Origin: Hyphomicrobium sp.
GTDB taxonomy: Bacteria; Pseudomonadota; Alphaproteobacteria; Rhizobiales; Hyphomicrobiaceae
Length of the DNA stretch: 64,000 nucleotides
Direction of reading: 5' to 3'
NCBI GenBank assembly: GCA_003987725.1
Contig: RXJH01000011.1
Coordinates: forward strand, 64,930-128,929
Shown here: positions 18,061 to 27,796 of the stretch, piece after piece
How positions within the stretch are numbered: position 1 is the first letter of the stretch
How the letters are laid out: each line of letters begins with the position of its first letter
Translations under genes and position numbers: made by a program
The notes under the pieces: model-generated
Told to the model about the DNA's origin: nothing
Seen by the model: the letters and a program-made list of their open reading frames with translations, nothing else
Databases searched by the model: none

Positions 18061-18297
18061 TCAAATCCCTTCGAGGCGTTCCCGTTCCCGCGTCCGAACA
18101 AGATCGGCGACCCCCGTCCATGCCCATGCTCGCCCTGCGTCACCGCGCTGCCCATGATAGAGGGCGAAGAAGTCGGCGATCCCCGCTGCAAGAGATCCGT
18201 GTTGTCCTTCGAGAACTTCGGCCATCGCGCCGAGATCTTGGGGTGGCGGCGTACAGTCCAGTTCAGCGTTCTCTCTCGCACGCAACGGCAAGGCCAT
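18061..18297 (-). CDS. Small conserved-looking hypothetical protein, 78 aa
   Basis: A short soluble, mostly helical protein starting MALPLRARENAE. The core (EVLEGQHGSLAAGIADFFALYH, then GDAGRAWAWTGVADLVRTRER) has the amphipathic pattern of a small alphaproteobacterial family with no assigned function, in my recollection. The ATG at 18297 has AGTAGGA nine bases upstream. Several antisense frames cover the same bases but lack ribosome-binding sites. No partner is apparent: the CAP gene converges from the left, and the exported acidic protein is divergent on the right. Confidence 0.6.
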   Translation of the reverse strand: MALPLRARENAELDCTPPPQDLGAMAEVLEGQHGSLAAGIADFFALYHGQRGDAGRAWAWTGVADLVRTRERERLEGI

Positions 18298-18467
18298 CGT
18301 AAGGTCCTACTCAAGGCTTAAATCCAGATTGACGGATTTTGGAAAAGCAAGTTTGACGCCATTTTCGTAGGCTCGTGATTCATGCCTGTTGTATCGATTG
18401 GTTAACTAGAGGTAGACGTGACCGTCAGCGCACCTCGCGGCCGGAAAATAGCTAGGACGAAATCAAT

Positions 18468-18791
18468 ATGATTTGGATTTCGAGGGCTGTGGGGCTCGTT
18501 GCGATGATGCTGTTCGGCGCGTGCGCAGGGGTGGCGGCCGCAGCCGGCGGCAGTGCTTGCCACATGCCTGGCTGTGCCGGAATGGAACTCGTCCAAGGCG
18601 CGTCGCCGAAAGAGGACAGTCCGGATGTCGATCCCGATACAACGCCTGATGGCGGAACGGGCGGACAGAAGTCTCAGGAACCCGGCGATAACGATAATAA
18701 CGACGATGGCGGAGGTTCAGACCAGGCATCGCCGCCCGATGCGGTTCCGGGCTGCATCTTTCAGAAGGGTCCGCTCGACCTGATCGTCTAG
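18468..18791 (+). CDS. Small exported acidic protein, 107 aa
   Basis: Unknown secreted protein. It has an N-terminal hydrophobic signal of about 26 residues ending in an Ala run. The mature part is short, with two Cys in CHMPGC near its start and one Cys near the C-terminus, and a very acidic Asp/Asn/Gly-rich repeat region in the middle (about 50-85). AGGA lies about 13 bases before the ATG. A Cys in LFGAC could be a non-canonical lipobox, but signal peptidase I cleavage after the Ala run is more likely. Low complexity limits any functional guess. Confidence 0.6.
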   Translation: MIWISRAVGLVAMMLFGACAGVAAAAGGSACHMPGCAGMELVQGASPKEDSPDVDPDTTPDGGTGGQKSQEPGDNDNNDDGGGSDQASPPDAVPGCIFQKGPLDLIV

Positions 18792-18822
18792 TCGCGGCGA
18801 GCTAGGGAGTAGGAAGGGGACC

Positions 18823-19917
18823 CTATTCCGAGGTCGCTTGGGCGGCTTCTGGTTGCGCCGAGCCGCTCGAAGCGCTTGATGAAGCTCCCTCGGCGTCGGA
18901 ACCCTTCAGCGCAGACTGGCTATCGCCCGTTGCTTCGCTGCTTTTTTTCGCGGCCTTGTTCTTAGCTGCGAGCTTGTTTTTCGATTTATGCTTGCCGCCC
19001 GCGATGTGCCGCTTATGGCCGCCGCATCCCCACGCCGTCACGGTATCGCGGACCGAGACGACGCCTCTGGCATTCGGGTCCATCGGCAGGTTGTCGACGG
19101 TCGATGTATTGAAAAGCTGCTTCCAGTCGTAATTCTGGAATCCGTATTCCAAGAGGCTCGCGGCGCGGACCGCCCGTTCGTTGCCGGATGACTCGCCCAA
19201 AACGACCGCCATCAGACGGCGGCCGTCGCGCGTAGCGCTGGCGACGACGTTATAGCCGGAATCGCATGTGAAGCCCGTCTTCAAGCCGTCGGCCCCTGGG
19301 AACGTCTTCAGAAGCGCGTTGTGGCTGCCGAGCCGCCGCTTGCCGATGCGCATGTCCGGCATTGCCCAGTAGCTTGCATACTGCGGATATTCACTGACGA
19401 CGGCGCGAGCAATTTTCGCGATGTCGCGCGCGCTGGTCAGCTGCCCTGGATCGGGCAGACCGTTCGTATTGACGAAATTTGTGTGTGTCATGCCTAGGCG
19501 GCGGGCCGTCGCGTTCATCTTGTCGATGAATGCGGATTCGCTGCCGGAAATCGCCTCGGCGAGCATCACGGTGACGTCGTTCGCGGATTTTATGATCACG
19601 GCCTTCAGCGCCTGCTCGACGGAGAGCGTCGCACCGACATTCAAGCCGACTTTGCTCGGCGGCTGCAGGGTTGCGACCAGCGAGCAGGAAATCTTGTCGT
19701 CGAGATGGATCTTACCCTCTTTGATCGCTTCGAAGGTGACGTAGGCCGTCATCAGCTTCGTCAACGAGGCCGGATGCCAAATGTCGTCAATATCTTCGGA
19801 ATAGAGGATCTTGCCCGTCTCAGGCTCGAACAGCAGCGTCGGACTAGCCGATGCCGGCGGGATTGCCGTCAGCCATATCAACAGTGTTGCAACGATGCAG
19901 GCTGCGCGTGACCGCAT
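18823..19917 (-). CDS. D-alanyl-D-alanine carboxypeptidase (peptidase S11)
   Basis: Low-molecular-weight PBP that trims the terminal D-Ala from peptidoglycan stem peptides in the periplasm; 364 aa. The ATG at 19917 has GAGGA six bases upstream and begins a clean signal peptide (MRSRAACIVATLLIW to about residue 26); the frame stays open far upstream, but that extension has no coding character. Catalytic motifs are SLTK (SxxK), SAN (SxN, in KSANDVTVML) and KTG (in LKTGFTCDSGYN). In place of the usual PBP5 C-terminal domain, the tail is Lys-rich then Ser/Ala/Glu-rich low complexity, with no clear amphipathic anchor. That tail could bind anionic wall polymers. Confidence 0.92.
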   Translation of the reverse strand: MRSRAACIVATLLIWLTAIPPASASPTLLFEPETGKILYSEDIDDIWHPASLTKLMTAYVTFEAIKEGKIHLDDKISCSLVATLQPPSKVGLNVGATLSVEQALKAVIIKSANDVTVMLAEAISGSESAFIDKMNATARRLGMTHTNFVNTNGLPDPGQLTSARDIAKIARAVVSEYPQYASYWAMPDMRIGKRRLGSHNALLKTFPGADGLKTGFTCDSGYNVVASATRDGRRLMAVVLGESSGNERAVRAASLLEYGFQNYDWKQLFNTSTVDNLPMDPNARGVVSVRDTVTAWGCGGHKRHIAGGKHKSKNKLAAKNKAAKKSSEATGDSQSALKGSDAEGASSSASSGSAQPEAAQATSE

Positions 19918-20239
19918 AATGTCCTCAGGATTTGCCAGAGATCGGCTACCATATTCGCGAAGGGGGGCCAACCGAACGCGATTTGGCGGCGACCTTATGA
20001 TTGGTTGTGTTGCTCGTGCGGCGCTATCTGCGGATATGCCGGGATGAGCGGGATTCAGAAATCCACGATTCCCGTGGTCCAGCAGGGAATACTTGGCACG
20101 GGCGCTCAGGTTCCGCTTGAGGCGCTCAAGAGCAATAGTCGTATGCGCTGGCCCTTCAGCGGGTTGACAGGCCGTGCTTAAATCGTGCCCTCTCGAAAAT
20201 ATAGACGCCACATAATCACAGCCCCGGCGTTTCGGCATC
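19918..20239. other. Divergent intergenic region
   Basis: About 320 bases between the carboxypeptidase and the divergent MFS pump. An open frame crosses it on the minus strand but shows no homology-like features. I see no clear operator; a MarR-type palindrome was looked for and not found. Confidence 0.4.
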
Positions 20240-22243
20240 ATGCAGCACACAAATTCTGAAACACCGCTTCGGCCAGAAACCAGCGCCCGCGGCCGAATGG
20301 CGATCTTTTTCGCGCTTTCGCTCGTTCTGCTTCTTGCCTCGCTCGATCAGACGATTGTTGCGACGGCGCTTCCGACAATCGTGCGCGATATTGGCGGGTT
20401 AACGCATTTGACGTGGATCGTGACGGCCTATTTGCTGTCCACCACCGTCGTCGTGCCGCTTTACGGAAAACTCGGTGATCTGTTCGGACGGCGCCTGGTC
20501 TTGCAAGTCGCCGTGATCATTTTTCTCGTCGGCTCTGCGCTCTGCGGTATCGCACAGAACCTGCCGGAAATGATTGCCTTTCGGTTTCTGCAGGGCTTGG
20601 GCGGCGGCGGCCTGATCGTCACCTCGGTCGCGGTGGTCGGCGACGTCGTGCCGCCGCGCGAACGCGGGAAGTATCAGGGATTTTTCGGCGGGATCTTTGG
20701 ACTGTCCACCGTGCTCGGGCCGCTGCTCGGCGGTTTCATCGTCGATCAGTTTTCGTGGCGCTGGATATTTCTGATCAATCTGCCGTTCGGATTGCTTGCG
20801 CTTTTCGTCATCAACCGGACGTTCCGCCCGCATCCGCGGAAGGCGAATATCTCCATCGACTACGCAGGCGCTGTTCTGCTCGGCATGGCGCTCACCGCGC
20901 TCGTCATTCTCACGAGCCTCGGACAGACGCTCGTCAAAGAAGCGCCGGTCAGCATGTTCGCGTTCGCATTGCTCGGCGTCGTGTCGCTCGCCTCGTTCAT
21001 CTATATCGAGACGCAGGTGCCCGATCCTTTGATGCCGCTGTCGCTGTTCAAAAACCGGACGTTCGTCATCGCTGTGTCGATCGGTTTTATCGTCGGGCTC
21101 GCGCTTTTCGGATCAATTACGCTTCTGCCGCTCTATTTCCAGATCGTCAAAGGTCTCGATCCGACGAGCGCGGGGTGGCATCTGACGCCGATGATGGTCG
21201 GGGTGTTTCTAACGTCGATCACGAGCGGCCAAATCATCTCTCGAATTGGGCGCTACAAGATATTCCCGATCATCGGCACTGGTCTCATGACGTCGGCGCT
21301 CTTCCTTCTTTCGCGCATCACGGTCGAGACCACGCCCTTCACGGCGTCTGTCTACATGCTCATTCTCGGCTTCGGTCTCGGCATGGTCATGCAGATCCTC
21401 GTCATGGCGGTGCAGAATACCGTCGATTTCGAACAGCTCGGCGTTGCGACGTCCGGAACGACGCTTTTCCGATCCATCGGCGGCGTCGTCGGAGTGGCTA
21501 TGTTCGGGGCGATTTTCGCCTACACGCTTCAGTATCATGTGATGGCGACTGCTCCCGAGCTTGCCGCGACCTTGACCAACCCGGATGCCGTGATCGCGCT
21601 GTCGGGAGATTTAAAGGCCACCTACGACAAGCTTTTCGTCGCGTCACTGCATCCGGTTTTTCACACCGCGTCGCTGCTGGCATTCCTGGCTTTCATGCTT
21701 TCGTTCGCCATCGAGGAAGTGCCGCTTCGGAGCAGCATCACCTCGAAGCCGGCGACCGATCCTCTGCTCATCCCGCGAGACGCAACATCGCTCGCGGAGT
21801 TGGAGCGGATCGTCGAGCGCATCACGGCGCGCGAAAACCGCTGGCGCGTCTATCAGAGCGCCGCCGCGCGCCTCGACGTCGATCTGCAGCCGGATGAATT
21901 GTGGTTGCTGGCGCGGCTCGGCGAGCGGGGCGGAAAGGCGGAGAAGGACGTGCTTCGGGGCCTGCTCGGTCCGAAGGATGGGCGGCCGCCGCGGCCGTTC
22001 AGCCGGATAGAGGCTGCAGGGATGGCCCGCGCCGCCGGCGATGCGATCGAGCTCACGGAAAAAGGGCAATCGGTCTACGACCGGCTGCTTCGTCAGCGCG
22101 AAGACGATCTTCGTCACATGCTGCGCGATTGGGACCGGAACGAGCATCCGGAAGTTCGCGCGATGCTGAAAGAGATGGCGAACTCTTTCGCGAGTTCGCC
22201 ACCGGTACCGCCTGCGTCTGCTATTTCTTCGATAGCTCACTGA
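20240..22243 (+). CDS. DHA2-family MFS efflux pump with C-terminal MarR-like domain
   Basis: 667-aa protein. Residues about 18-495 form a 14-TM drug:H+ antiporter of the EmrB/QacA (DHA2) type: [19 protein letters not shown] (motif D1-like), [10 protein letters not shown] (motif A) and [12 protein letters not shown] (motif C). The last 150 residues are not membrane. They resemble a MarR-type winged helix, with helix [18 protein letters not shown], wing-like [18 protein letters not shown] and a terminal dimerisation-like helix. A pump fused to its own regulator-like domain is unusual. The domain may act as a cytoplasmic ligand sensor, since a membrane-tethered repressor is harder to picture. 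The start at 20240 has a weak ribosome-binding site; Met20 is an alternative. Its 3' end overlaps the convergent reductase gene by 23 bases. Confidence 0.88.
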   Translation: MQHTNSETPLRPETSARGRMAIFFALSLVLLLASLDQTIVATALPTIVRDIGGLTHLTWIVTAYLLSTTVVVPLYGKLGDLFGRRLVLQVAVIIFLVGSALCGIAQNLPEMIAFRFLQGLGGGGLIVTSVAVVGDVVPPRERGKYQGFFGGIFGLSTVLGPLLGGFIVDQFSWRWIFLINLPFGLLALFVINRTFRPHPRKANISIDYAGAVLLGMALTALVILTSLGQTLVKEAPVSMFAFALLGVVSLASFIYIETQVPDPLMPLSLFKNRTFVIAVSIGFIVGLALFGSITLLPLYFQIVKGLDPTSAGWHLTPMMVGVFLTSITSGQIISRIGRYKIFPIIGTGLMTSALFLLSRITVETTPFTASVYMLILGFGLGMVMQILVMAVQNTVDFEQLGVATSGTTLFRSIGGVVGVAMFGAIFAYTLQYHVMATAPELAATLTNPDAVIALSGDLKATYDKLFVASLHPVFHTASLLAFLAFMLSFAIEEVPLRSSITSKPATDPLLIPRDATSLAELERIVERITARENRWRVYQSAAARLDVDLQPDELWLLARLGERGGKAEKDVLRGLLGPKDGRPPRPFSRIEAAGMARAAGDAIELTEKGQSVYDRLLRQREDDLRHMLRDWDRNEHPEVRAMLKEMANSFASSPPVPPASAISSIAH

Positions 22244-23090
22244 GTTCGGCGAATTCCGCGTCGCTCAATTTGATGTTGGCGCCCGCGACGTTCTCTTCGA
22301 GATGCTTGACCTTCGATGTTCCTGGAATCGGTAGCATCACGGGGCTCCGCTTCAGAAGCCACGCCAGCGCGATCTGGCTCGGAACGGCGTTGTGCTTTTT
22401 CGCGATCGCCTCGAGACGCGATCCCGGCTTCGCGAGATCGCCAGCGGCAAGCGGAAACCACGGGATGAAGCCGATGGTGTGCTTCTCGCAGAAGTTCAGC
22501 ACGTCCTCGCTGCTGCGATTGGCCAGGTTATAAAGATTCTGGACTGTCGCAACCTTGAAGAATTTCTGAGCCGCTTCGATTTCGCTTACCTTGACCTCGC
22601 TCAGACCGACATGGCGGATCAGGCCTTCCTTCTGCATCGCCGCGATGGCTTCGAACTGCTCCTTCTGCGGCACCTTTGGATCGATGCGGTGCAGCTGCCA
22701 GAGGTCCAGTCGTTCGACGCCGAGGCGGCGGATGCTCAGCAGCACTTCCTGCCGGAGATATTCAGGCCGGCCGAGCGGGATCCATACGTCGGGACCTGTG
22801 CGTGCGAGACCTGCCTTCGTTGCGATGGTGAGACCGCGATAGGGATGAAGTGCTTCGTGGATCAGCCGTTCGCTGACTTCGGGCCCGTAGCTGTCGGCCG
22901 TGTCGATGAAATTGACGCCAAGCTCGGGAAGTTTACGAAGCGTGCGGAGCGATTCTTCCTTATCGTCCGGTTCGCCCCATATGCCTTTGCCGGTGATACG
23001 CATCGCGCCGAAGCCGAGACGGTTGACGGGAATATCGCCGCCAATGGAGAAGACGCCGGCATGGCTTTTCGTAGCTGTGGTCGTGGACAT
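22221..23090 (-). CDS. Aldo/keto reductase
   Basis: NAD(P)H-dependent oxidoreductase of the AKR superfamily, 289 aa, a single TIM barrel. Signatures are [22 protein letters not shown] (catalytic Asp and Tyr), IATKAG (catalytic Lys), [10 protein letters not shown] (catalytic His) and the C-terminal cofactor-binding [14 protein letters not shown]. It resembles the AKR subfamily that includes pyridoxal and general aldehyde reductases; the substrate cannot be told. The start ATG has AAGG upstream. It is convergent with, and overlaps, the MFS pump gene tail to tail. Confidence 0.92.
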   Translation of the reverse strand: MSTTTATKSHAGVFSIGGDIPVNRLGFGAMRITGKGIWGEPDDKEESLRTLRKLPELGVNFIDTADSYGPEVSERLIHEALHPYRGLTIATKAGLARTGPDVWIPLGRPEYLRQEVLLSIRRLGVERLDLWQLHRIDPKVPQKEQFEAIAAMQKEGLIRHVGLSEVKVSEIEAAQKFFKVATVQNLYNLANRSSEDVLNFCEKHTIGFIPWFPLAAGDLAKPGSRLEAIAKKHNAVPSQIALAWLLKRSPVMLPIPGTSKVKHLEENVAGANIKLSDAEFAELSELSKK

Positions 23091-23170
23091 GGCTGCTTGC
23101 CTTTCTTCAGGGATTGGCGAGCTTGATTGTATGCGGAGCGCCGCGAGTTTGCGGTGCCGTATCTATCAAA

Positions 23171-23479
23171 CTAGCGGGTATCGCGGGACCCCGGCAGAAC
23201 TTCCTCACATGCGGTGTGCACGCGAATATCGCTGCCGATGAACCTGCAGATCTCTTCTTTGCGGGATGGGTTGTTGCGGATGGTGCTGTCGGAGACCTTG
23301 TAGCCGTAGGTGCGCGCCACGGCTGCGAGGTAGTTGTCACGGCAGTAGGGTGTGGATACGGGTCTGCCCTGAACGATCTGATAATCTTCATCGCATTCGA
23401 TGGCACTGGCCGAACTGGCGGCAGCGGCAAGAACCGCGACCGTCATAAGACATAGTCGTGCGGTGCCGAACGTCGTCAT
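23171..23479 (-). CDS. Small exported cysteine-containing protein, 102 aa
   Basis: Unknown periplasmic protein. The ATG has a textbook AGGAG eight bases upstream. A signal peptide ends in ASSASA at about residue 26. The mature part of about 76 residues has four cysteines (CDED, YCRDN, ICRF, ACEE), suggesting two disulfides. No family name is known to me. The next gene upstream on the same strand is the LprI-like protein, and both are small exported proteins. Confidence 0.78.
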   Translation of the reverse strand: MTTFGTARLCLMTVAVLAAAASSASAIECDEDYQIVQGRPVSTPYCRDNYLAAVARTYGYKVSDSTIRNNPSRKEEICRFIGSDIRVHTACEEVLPGSRDTR

Positions 23480-23596
23480 GCAAAATCTCCTAACGGTGCA
23501 GGTGCATGCGGGCGAGAAGCGGAGCCACGCTCGGTGGCGGAACGCGATAAACTGGCGCGCGTTCCCGCCGGTATATGGGTGCAGACGCGGCGGCGC

Positions 23597-23953
23597 TCAA
23601 TACGGGCCGCGGGACGCGATGCCTGCCATGACGTTTTCGAGCTGCTGGATGCGCGCGGCGTAACTTTCGCGCAGACAGGCAAGGTTATCGCCGCAGGCGT
23701 TCCGCGATTGCAGCCATTTTCGCTGGTCATCCTGGATGTTGCCGCGCTGTCCCATAGCGACGAGGGATGTCACAATTGAAAATAGCGTCGCCATCCGCGC
23801 TTCGCTTTGGCCGAGGCTGTAATTCTTGCAGATAGTCCGTTCGGCCGATGATTGTGCCTTGCTGCAATCGAGGGGCGCGTATTCGCCAGCGTTCGCCGCC
23901 GCTGATGCCATAGCCATGGCGATAATCGCGACAGTTCGGGCGATCGGTCGCAT
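23597..23953 (-). CDS. LprI-like (DUF1311) exported protein
   Basis: 118-aa periplasmic protein with an N-terminal signal peptide (to about residue 22, ANA). The mature part has the DUF1311/LprI pattern: LDCSKAQSSAERTICKNYSL, then a helix and RKWLQSRNACGDNLACLRESY, with four conserved Cys. The founding member LprI from mycobacteria inhibits lysozyme; most proteobacterial members are uncharacterised. GGGAGG precedes the ATG by seven bases. It follows the peptidoglycan-binding-like gene (23978) on the same strand by 24 bases, so the two are probably co-transcribed. Confidence 0.85.
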   Translation of the reverse strand: MRPIARTVAIIAMAMASAAANAGEYAPLDCSKAQSSAERTICKNYSLGQSEARMATLFSIVTSLVAMGQRGNIQDDQRKWLQSRNACGDNLACLRESYAARIQQLENVMAGIASRGPY

Positions 23954-23977
23954 GAAAGCCTCCCCGTTGCGAAGCCT

Positions 23978-25036
23978 CTAGAACATCGACGAGAGCGACC
24001 GCTGGAAGTTGTCGAAGCTCTTGCTGATCGATGTTTGGACATCGTCGTAGGCGCTAGGCTTGCGTTTGGCAGTCTTTTTCTTCGGCTTCGGCGGTGCAAC
24101 CGGAGCCGCGCCAGGGTCAGCGACTGCAGCGGTGGAACTCGGATCGGCCTGCGGATCGAGCGGAGCGGCCCTGTTATCCTCGAAGTGAACCGTCGAAACG
24201 GGCGACGCGGACCGGGCATCGGCGGGCATCCGTTCGTTGGCCGCCGCTTCGACTGGCATCGGCGCGGGGCGTTCACTCGGCGGGGGCGTAACGGCCGCGA
24301 CTTCTTCCTTCGGCATCGTCAGCATTTCGGCGCGGGCCCACGGATGGTCCAGCATCGTTCGCTCTTCCACTGCTGGAGGTGGGGTGAGTGGTGCTGGCGC
24401 TGTGGGCGTTCGAATTTCTTCGCGCGTCTGTTCGAGCGACACCGGTTGGACGCTGGCTCCCAGGGCTCCCGTTGCGATCGCGCGGCCGCGGGCACACGTG
24501 GCCATCTCATTGGATTCGACCAGCGCCACGAGGGTATCGTCAGGGCTGTCGACCGGTAGCTGCGCATTCACAGTGGCCGCGAAGCCGCGCATCGCATCCT
24601 TGGAGGCATCGCTCCAGATGCCGCTGATCGGGCCATTATAGCATTGAGCGCGCGCCAGGGCCTTCTGCAGCTGGCGTACGCGCGCGGCGCGGTCCGACGA
24701 CGGAGCGGGTGGCGCGACGGGCTTCGTCAACGCCATCGTCGCGACCTCGACGACAGTCGGTGCGGGTGATGGCGCTGTCACGGGTTCGGCTCTGACGAGC
24801 GGAGGATTGGCGACGGCCTTCACTTGAACTTGAGCGGGTGCCGAGACACTGTCGGGAGTTGTCGCCACATAGAGGGCAAGGCCCAGCCCTACCGTCACCG
24901 ACACGAGAAAGAAGCTTCCAGCCGTGCTGGAGAAACTCGCTACGATCTTTCTACCGACGCTCACAGGACAATACTCACAAGACCAACACAACTCGAACGC
25001 CACGTCCGGCCGCCTACTCACGGCCCTTTCTGACAT
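23978..25036 (-). CDS. Membrane-anchored peptidoglycan-binding-like protein
   Basis: Bitopic protein with one N-terminal TM helix (SFFLVSVTVGLGLALYVAT), a Pro/Ala-rich linker, a peptidoglycan_binding_1-like module (RVRQLQKALARAQCYNGPISGIWSDASKDAM), a second long Pro/Ala linker and a Lys-rich C-terminal segment ending FQRSLSSMF. The start is uncertain: the frame is open to 25063, ATG at 25036 is used here, and a GTG at 24964 would place the TM helix nearer the N-terminus. None has a clear ribosome-binding site. It probably tethers the inner membrane to the wall (inference from the module). Confidence 0.72.
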   Translation of the reverse strand: MSERAVSRRPDVAFELCWSCEYCPVSVGRKIVASFSSTAGSFFLVSVTVGLGLALYVATTPDSVSAPAQVQVKAVANPPLVRAEPVTAPSPAPTVVEVATMALTKPVAPPAPSSDRAARVRQLQKALARAQCYNGPISGIWSDASKDAMRGFAATVNAQLPVDSPDDTLVALVESNEMATCARGRAIATGALGASVQPVSLEQTREEIRTPTAPAPLTPPPAVEERTMLDHPWARAEMLTMPKEEVAAVTPPPSERPAPMPVEAAANERMPADARSASPVSTVHFEDNRAAPLDPQADPSSTAAVADPGAAPVAPPKPKKKTAKRKPSAYDDVQTSISKSFDNFQRSLSSMF

Positions 25037-25405
25037 GCGCGGACATAAGCCGCAATCGAGCAAAAGACGAACGACGACGGCGCGCTGGACTTTTTAGGCC
25101 TGGCCGCTGAGGCCGCCTAGTGCACACGTGCCAGCTTCAACCGAAATCGGCTGCTGAAATAAGTTCATCCGAGGTGCAGGGTGGCGGGCGGGTCACATCG
25201 GGATTGCGAATACAAGATGGCGGGAAGAATTCCGCGATCCGTCTCAACGGCTTCCAATTTCTATGAAATTTCACGGCCGACAGCGCCGCTTGCCGGCGTA
25301 GGTCGTTTTAAATTATGGACGCAATTTATTTGGATCAATTCGGCGGTCTTTCGGACTTCTGCATCGTGCGCGGCCGTCGTGATCAGCATCTAAAAGGGAG
25401 CCACT
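25037..25405. other. Divergent intergenic region
   Basis: About 370 bases between the wall-binding protein and fabF. A relatively AT-rich stretch (25300-25340) precedes fabF and could hold its promoter. No supported gene; short open frames here lack ribosome-binding sites. Confidence 0.4.
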
Positions 25406-26686
25406 GTGGCAGATCGTAAAACAGGTTCACGGATCGTGGTGACCGGCATGGGGCTCGTTTCGCCGCTTGGAGCGAACGTAGACGCAGCATGGAAACGTCT
25501 CATCGCCGGGCAATCGGGAATACGGCGCCTCGATGAAGCGATTGTGCCGGATGTCGATTGCAAGGTCGGCGGCGTCGTTCCCGATGTTTCGGAAGATCCA
25601 GAAGGCTTCGATCTCGGGGCAGCGGTTCCCGCCAAAGATCGCAAGAAGATGGACCGCTTCATCCATTTTGCGATCGACGCGTCGCGACAAGCCTTGGCGC
25701 AAGCGGGTTGGGCGCCGCAAGACGAGCAATCGCGCGAGCGGACGGGAACGGTCATTGCGTCGGGCATTGGTGGATTTCTTACGATTACGGACGCGGTGCG
25801 GACGGTCGACAATCGCGGCGCCAAAAAGCTTTCGCCGTTCACGGTCCCGTCGTTTCTCGTCAACCTTGCCGCCGGGAATGTCTCGATCCTGTTTGGTCTC
25901 AAGGGGCCAATCGGCGCGCCAGTAACGGCGTGCGCGGCGAGCGTGCAAGCCATCGGCGACGGCATGCGGTTGATACGCAGCGGCGAAGCCGATGTCGTGG
26001 TCTGCGGTGGCGCAGAGGCGTGCATCAACAGAGTGGCGCTCGGAGCGTTTGCGGCATCTCGGGCGCTTTCGACAGGCTTCAACGACGCGCCCGAAAAGGC
26101 GTCGCGACCGTTCGACAGGGCGCGCGATGGCTTCGTGATGGGCGAGGGTGCGGGCATGCTCGTAATCGAGAGCGAGGAACATGCATTGAGGCGCGGAGCC
26201 GTTCCGCTCGCGGAAGTCGTTGGGTACGGCACCAGCGCGGACGCCTTTCACCTCACCTCGGGTCCGCCCGACGGGAATGGAGCATTGAGGGCCATGCGTG
26301 ACGCACTCGCGATGGCCGGACTTTCGCCTGACGCCATCGGCTATCTCAATGCGCACGCGACCTCGACGCAGGTCGGCGATGCGGGTGAGCTTGCTGCGAT
26401 GCGCACCATGTTCGGGCATGGCCGCGGGCCCGCGATCTCATCGACCAAGTCGGCCACGGGGCATTTGCTCGGCGCTGCCGGTGGGCTCGCGGCGGTTTTT
26501 TCCATTCTCGCTCTGCGAAACGGCATGCTGCCGCCGACTCTCAATCTCACCGACCCGGATCCGGTGGCAGAGGGGCTGGATCTTATCGGCCCCAAGTCGC
26601 GGAAGAGCGATGTCGAATACGTTCTTTCGAACGGGTTCGGCTTTGGCGGGGTCAACGCTTCGGTGATTTTCCGCCGCTGGTCCTGA
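25406..26686 (+). CDS. fabF: 3-oxoacyl-[acyl-carrier-protein] synthase II (FabF-type)
   Basis: Condensing enzyme of fatty-acid elongation, 426 aa, thiolase fold. It starts with GTG, with GGGAG eight bases upstream. Catalytic triad Cys-His-His: Cys in VTACAASVQAIGDG, His in LNAHATSTQVGD and His in SATGHLLGAAGG; the C-terminal GFGFGGVNAS glycine loop is present. It is not next to acpP or other fab genes, so it may be a second FabF copy with specialised acyl substrates. It converges with the lytic transglycosylase gene. Confidence 0.92.
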   Translation: MADRKTGSRIVVTGMGLVSPLGANVDAAWKRLIAGQSGIRRLDEAIVPDVDCKVGGVVPDVSEDPEGFDLGAAVPAKDRKKMDRFIHFAIDASRQALAQAGWAPQDEQSRERTGTVIASGIGGFLTITDAVRTVDNRGAKKLSPFTVPSFLVNLAAGNVSILFGLKGPIGAPVTACAASVQAIGDGMRLIRSGEADVVVCGGAEACINRVALGAFAASRALSTGFNDAPEKASRPFDRARDGFVMGEGAGMLVIESEEHALRRGAVPLAEVVGYGTSADAFHLTSGPPDGNGALRAMRDALAMAGLSPDAIGYLNAHATSTQVGDAGELAAMRTMFGHGRGPAISSTKSATGHLLGAAGGLAAVFSILALRNGMLPPTLNLTDPDPVAEGLDLIGPKSRKSDVEYVLSNGFGFGGVNASVIFRRWS

Positions 26687-26708
26687 ACGTCGATTGCCGC
26701 GGCAATCG

Positions 26709-27554
26709 TCAGCGACGACCGAGTTCATCGGCCATTTTCGCGATGGTCCGATCGTAGACGTCTGCCTTGTTCCATTCGGCAATGACGCCGTAATTGTGAG
26801 AGCCTGGCTGGTAGTCGCCGCCGCGCTGCCAGCCGTGGCCCGCGAGGAAGCTTGCCGTCGATGCGAGGATGTCCGGCACGCTGTGAATCAAATCCTTCTT
26901 GCCGTCACCGTCGAAGTCGACGGCGAAGCGGATATACGGGGTCGGCAAAAACTGGGTCTGGCCGATTTCGCCCGCCCAACCACCGCGCAATTGCGCTGGC
27001 GTCAGATCGCCTTCATCGACGATCCGCAATGCGTCGAGCAATTGGCCGGTGAAGAACTCGCTTCGCCGGCAATCGTAGGCCAGGGTCGCGAGCGAACGGA
27101 TGATCGAATAGCGGGCGGTGGCGTCGGCGCCATAATGCGTTTCGAGACCCCAGATGGCGATGATGACCTCGCCCGGTACGCCGAAGCGCTTTTCGACGCG
27201 GTCGAGCAGCGCACGATGACGCTGCATCAGCACCCGGCCCTTGTTGATCAGCGCCTTGTCAACGCGACGCGCGTAGAATTGCTGAAAGCTCAGTTTGAAC
27301 GAATGTTGCGAGCGATCGAGGCGGATGATGGTTGGATCATAGGTCACATCGGAGAGCGCCGAGAGAACGGTTCCCGATCCGATGCCCTGTGCGGCCGCCT
27401 GAAGCCGGAACCGCTGAAGCCAGCTCTGGAATCCCGCCGGTCCGCTGCCACATTGCGCCGCGGCCGCTTCGCCCGCCGTCCCGGCGAGGACGAGGGCGAT
27501 CAGGCATATTGCATTCAGCCTGATCCTGATTGGCGCAACAAACGTCAACGGCAT
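26709..27554 (-). CDS. Lytic murein transglycosylase (MltB-like)
   Basis: Exported enzyme that cleaves peptidoglycan glycan strands with formation of anhydro-muramyl ends; 281 aa. The signal peptide ends near residue 33 (AAAA). The fold is goose-lysozyme/MltB-like: catalytic Glu in AIWGLETHYGAD, followed by YSIIRSLATLAYDCRR, GGWAGEIGQTQFLP and the FDGDGKKDL loop. It lacks a lipobox, so it is a soluble periplasmic member. Confidence 0.92.
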   Translation of the reverse strand: MPLTFVAPIRIRLNAICLIALVLAGTAGEAAAAQCGSGPAGFQSWLQRFRLQAAAQGIGSGTVLSALSDVTYDPTIIRLDRSQHSFKLSFQQFYARRVDKALINKGRVLMQRHRALLDRVEKRFGVPGEVIIAIWGLETHYGADATARYSIIRSLATLAYDCRRSEFFTGQLLDALRIVDEGDLTPAQLRGGWAGEIGQTQFLPTPYIRFAVDFDGDGKKDLIHSVPDILASTASFLAGHGWQRGGDYQPGSHNYGVIAEWNKADVYDRTIAKMADELGRR

Positions 27555-27796
27555 CGCGGGTTCTTTCGTTGGCAGGGGGAATCATTCGGAAGGGCGGCCA
27601 AGCCGAACGCCATCCTTACTGTCACATCTTCCGCGCGCCGCCAAATGCGCATGTCACCGCGCGAAAAAAGCACGCGGTTTCAAGGTCCGAGAAGACGTGT
27701 TCGAGGCCCGGCTCATGCAACTGCTGTTACGCCGGGAACAGTTCCGGGGCGAGCCTCCGGGCTAAATTCGTCTCCGCCTCCGGAGGACGAAGCGTC

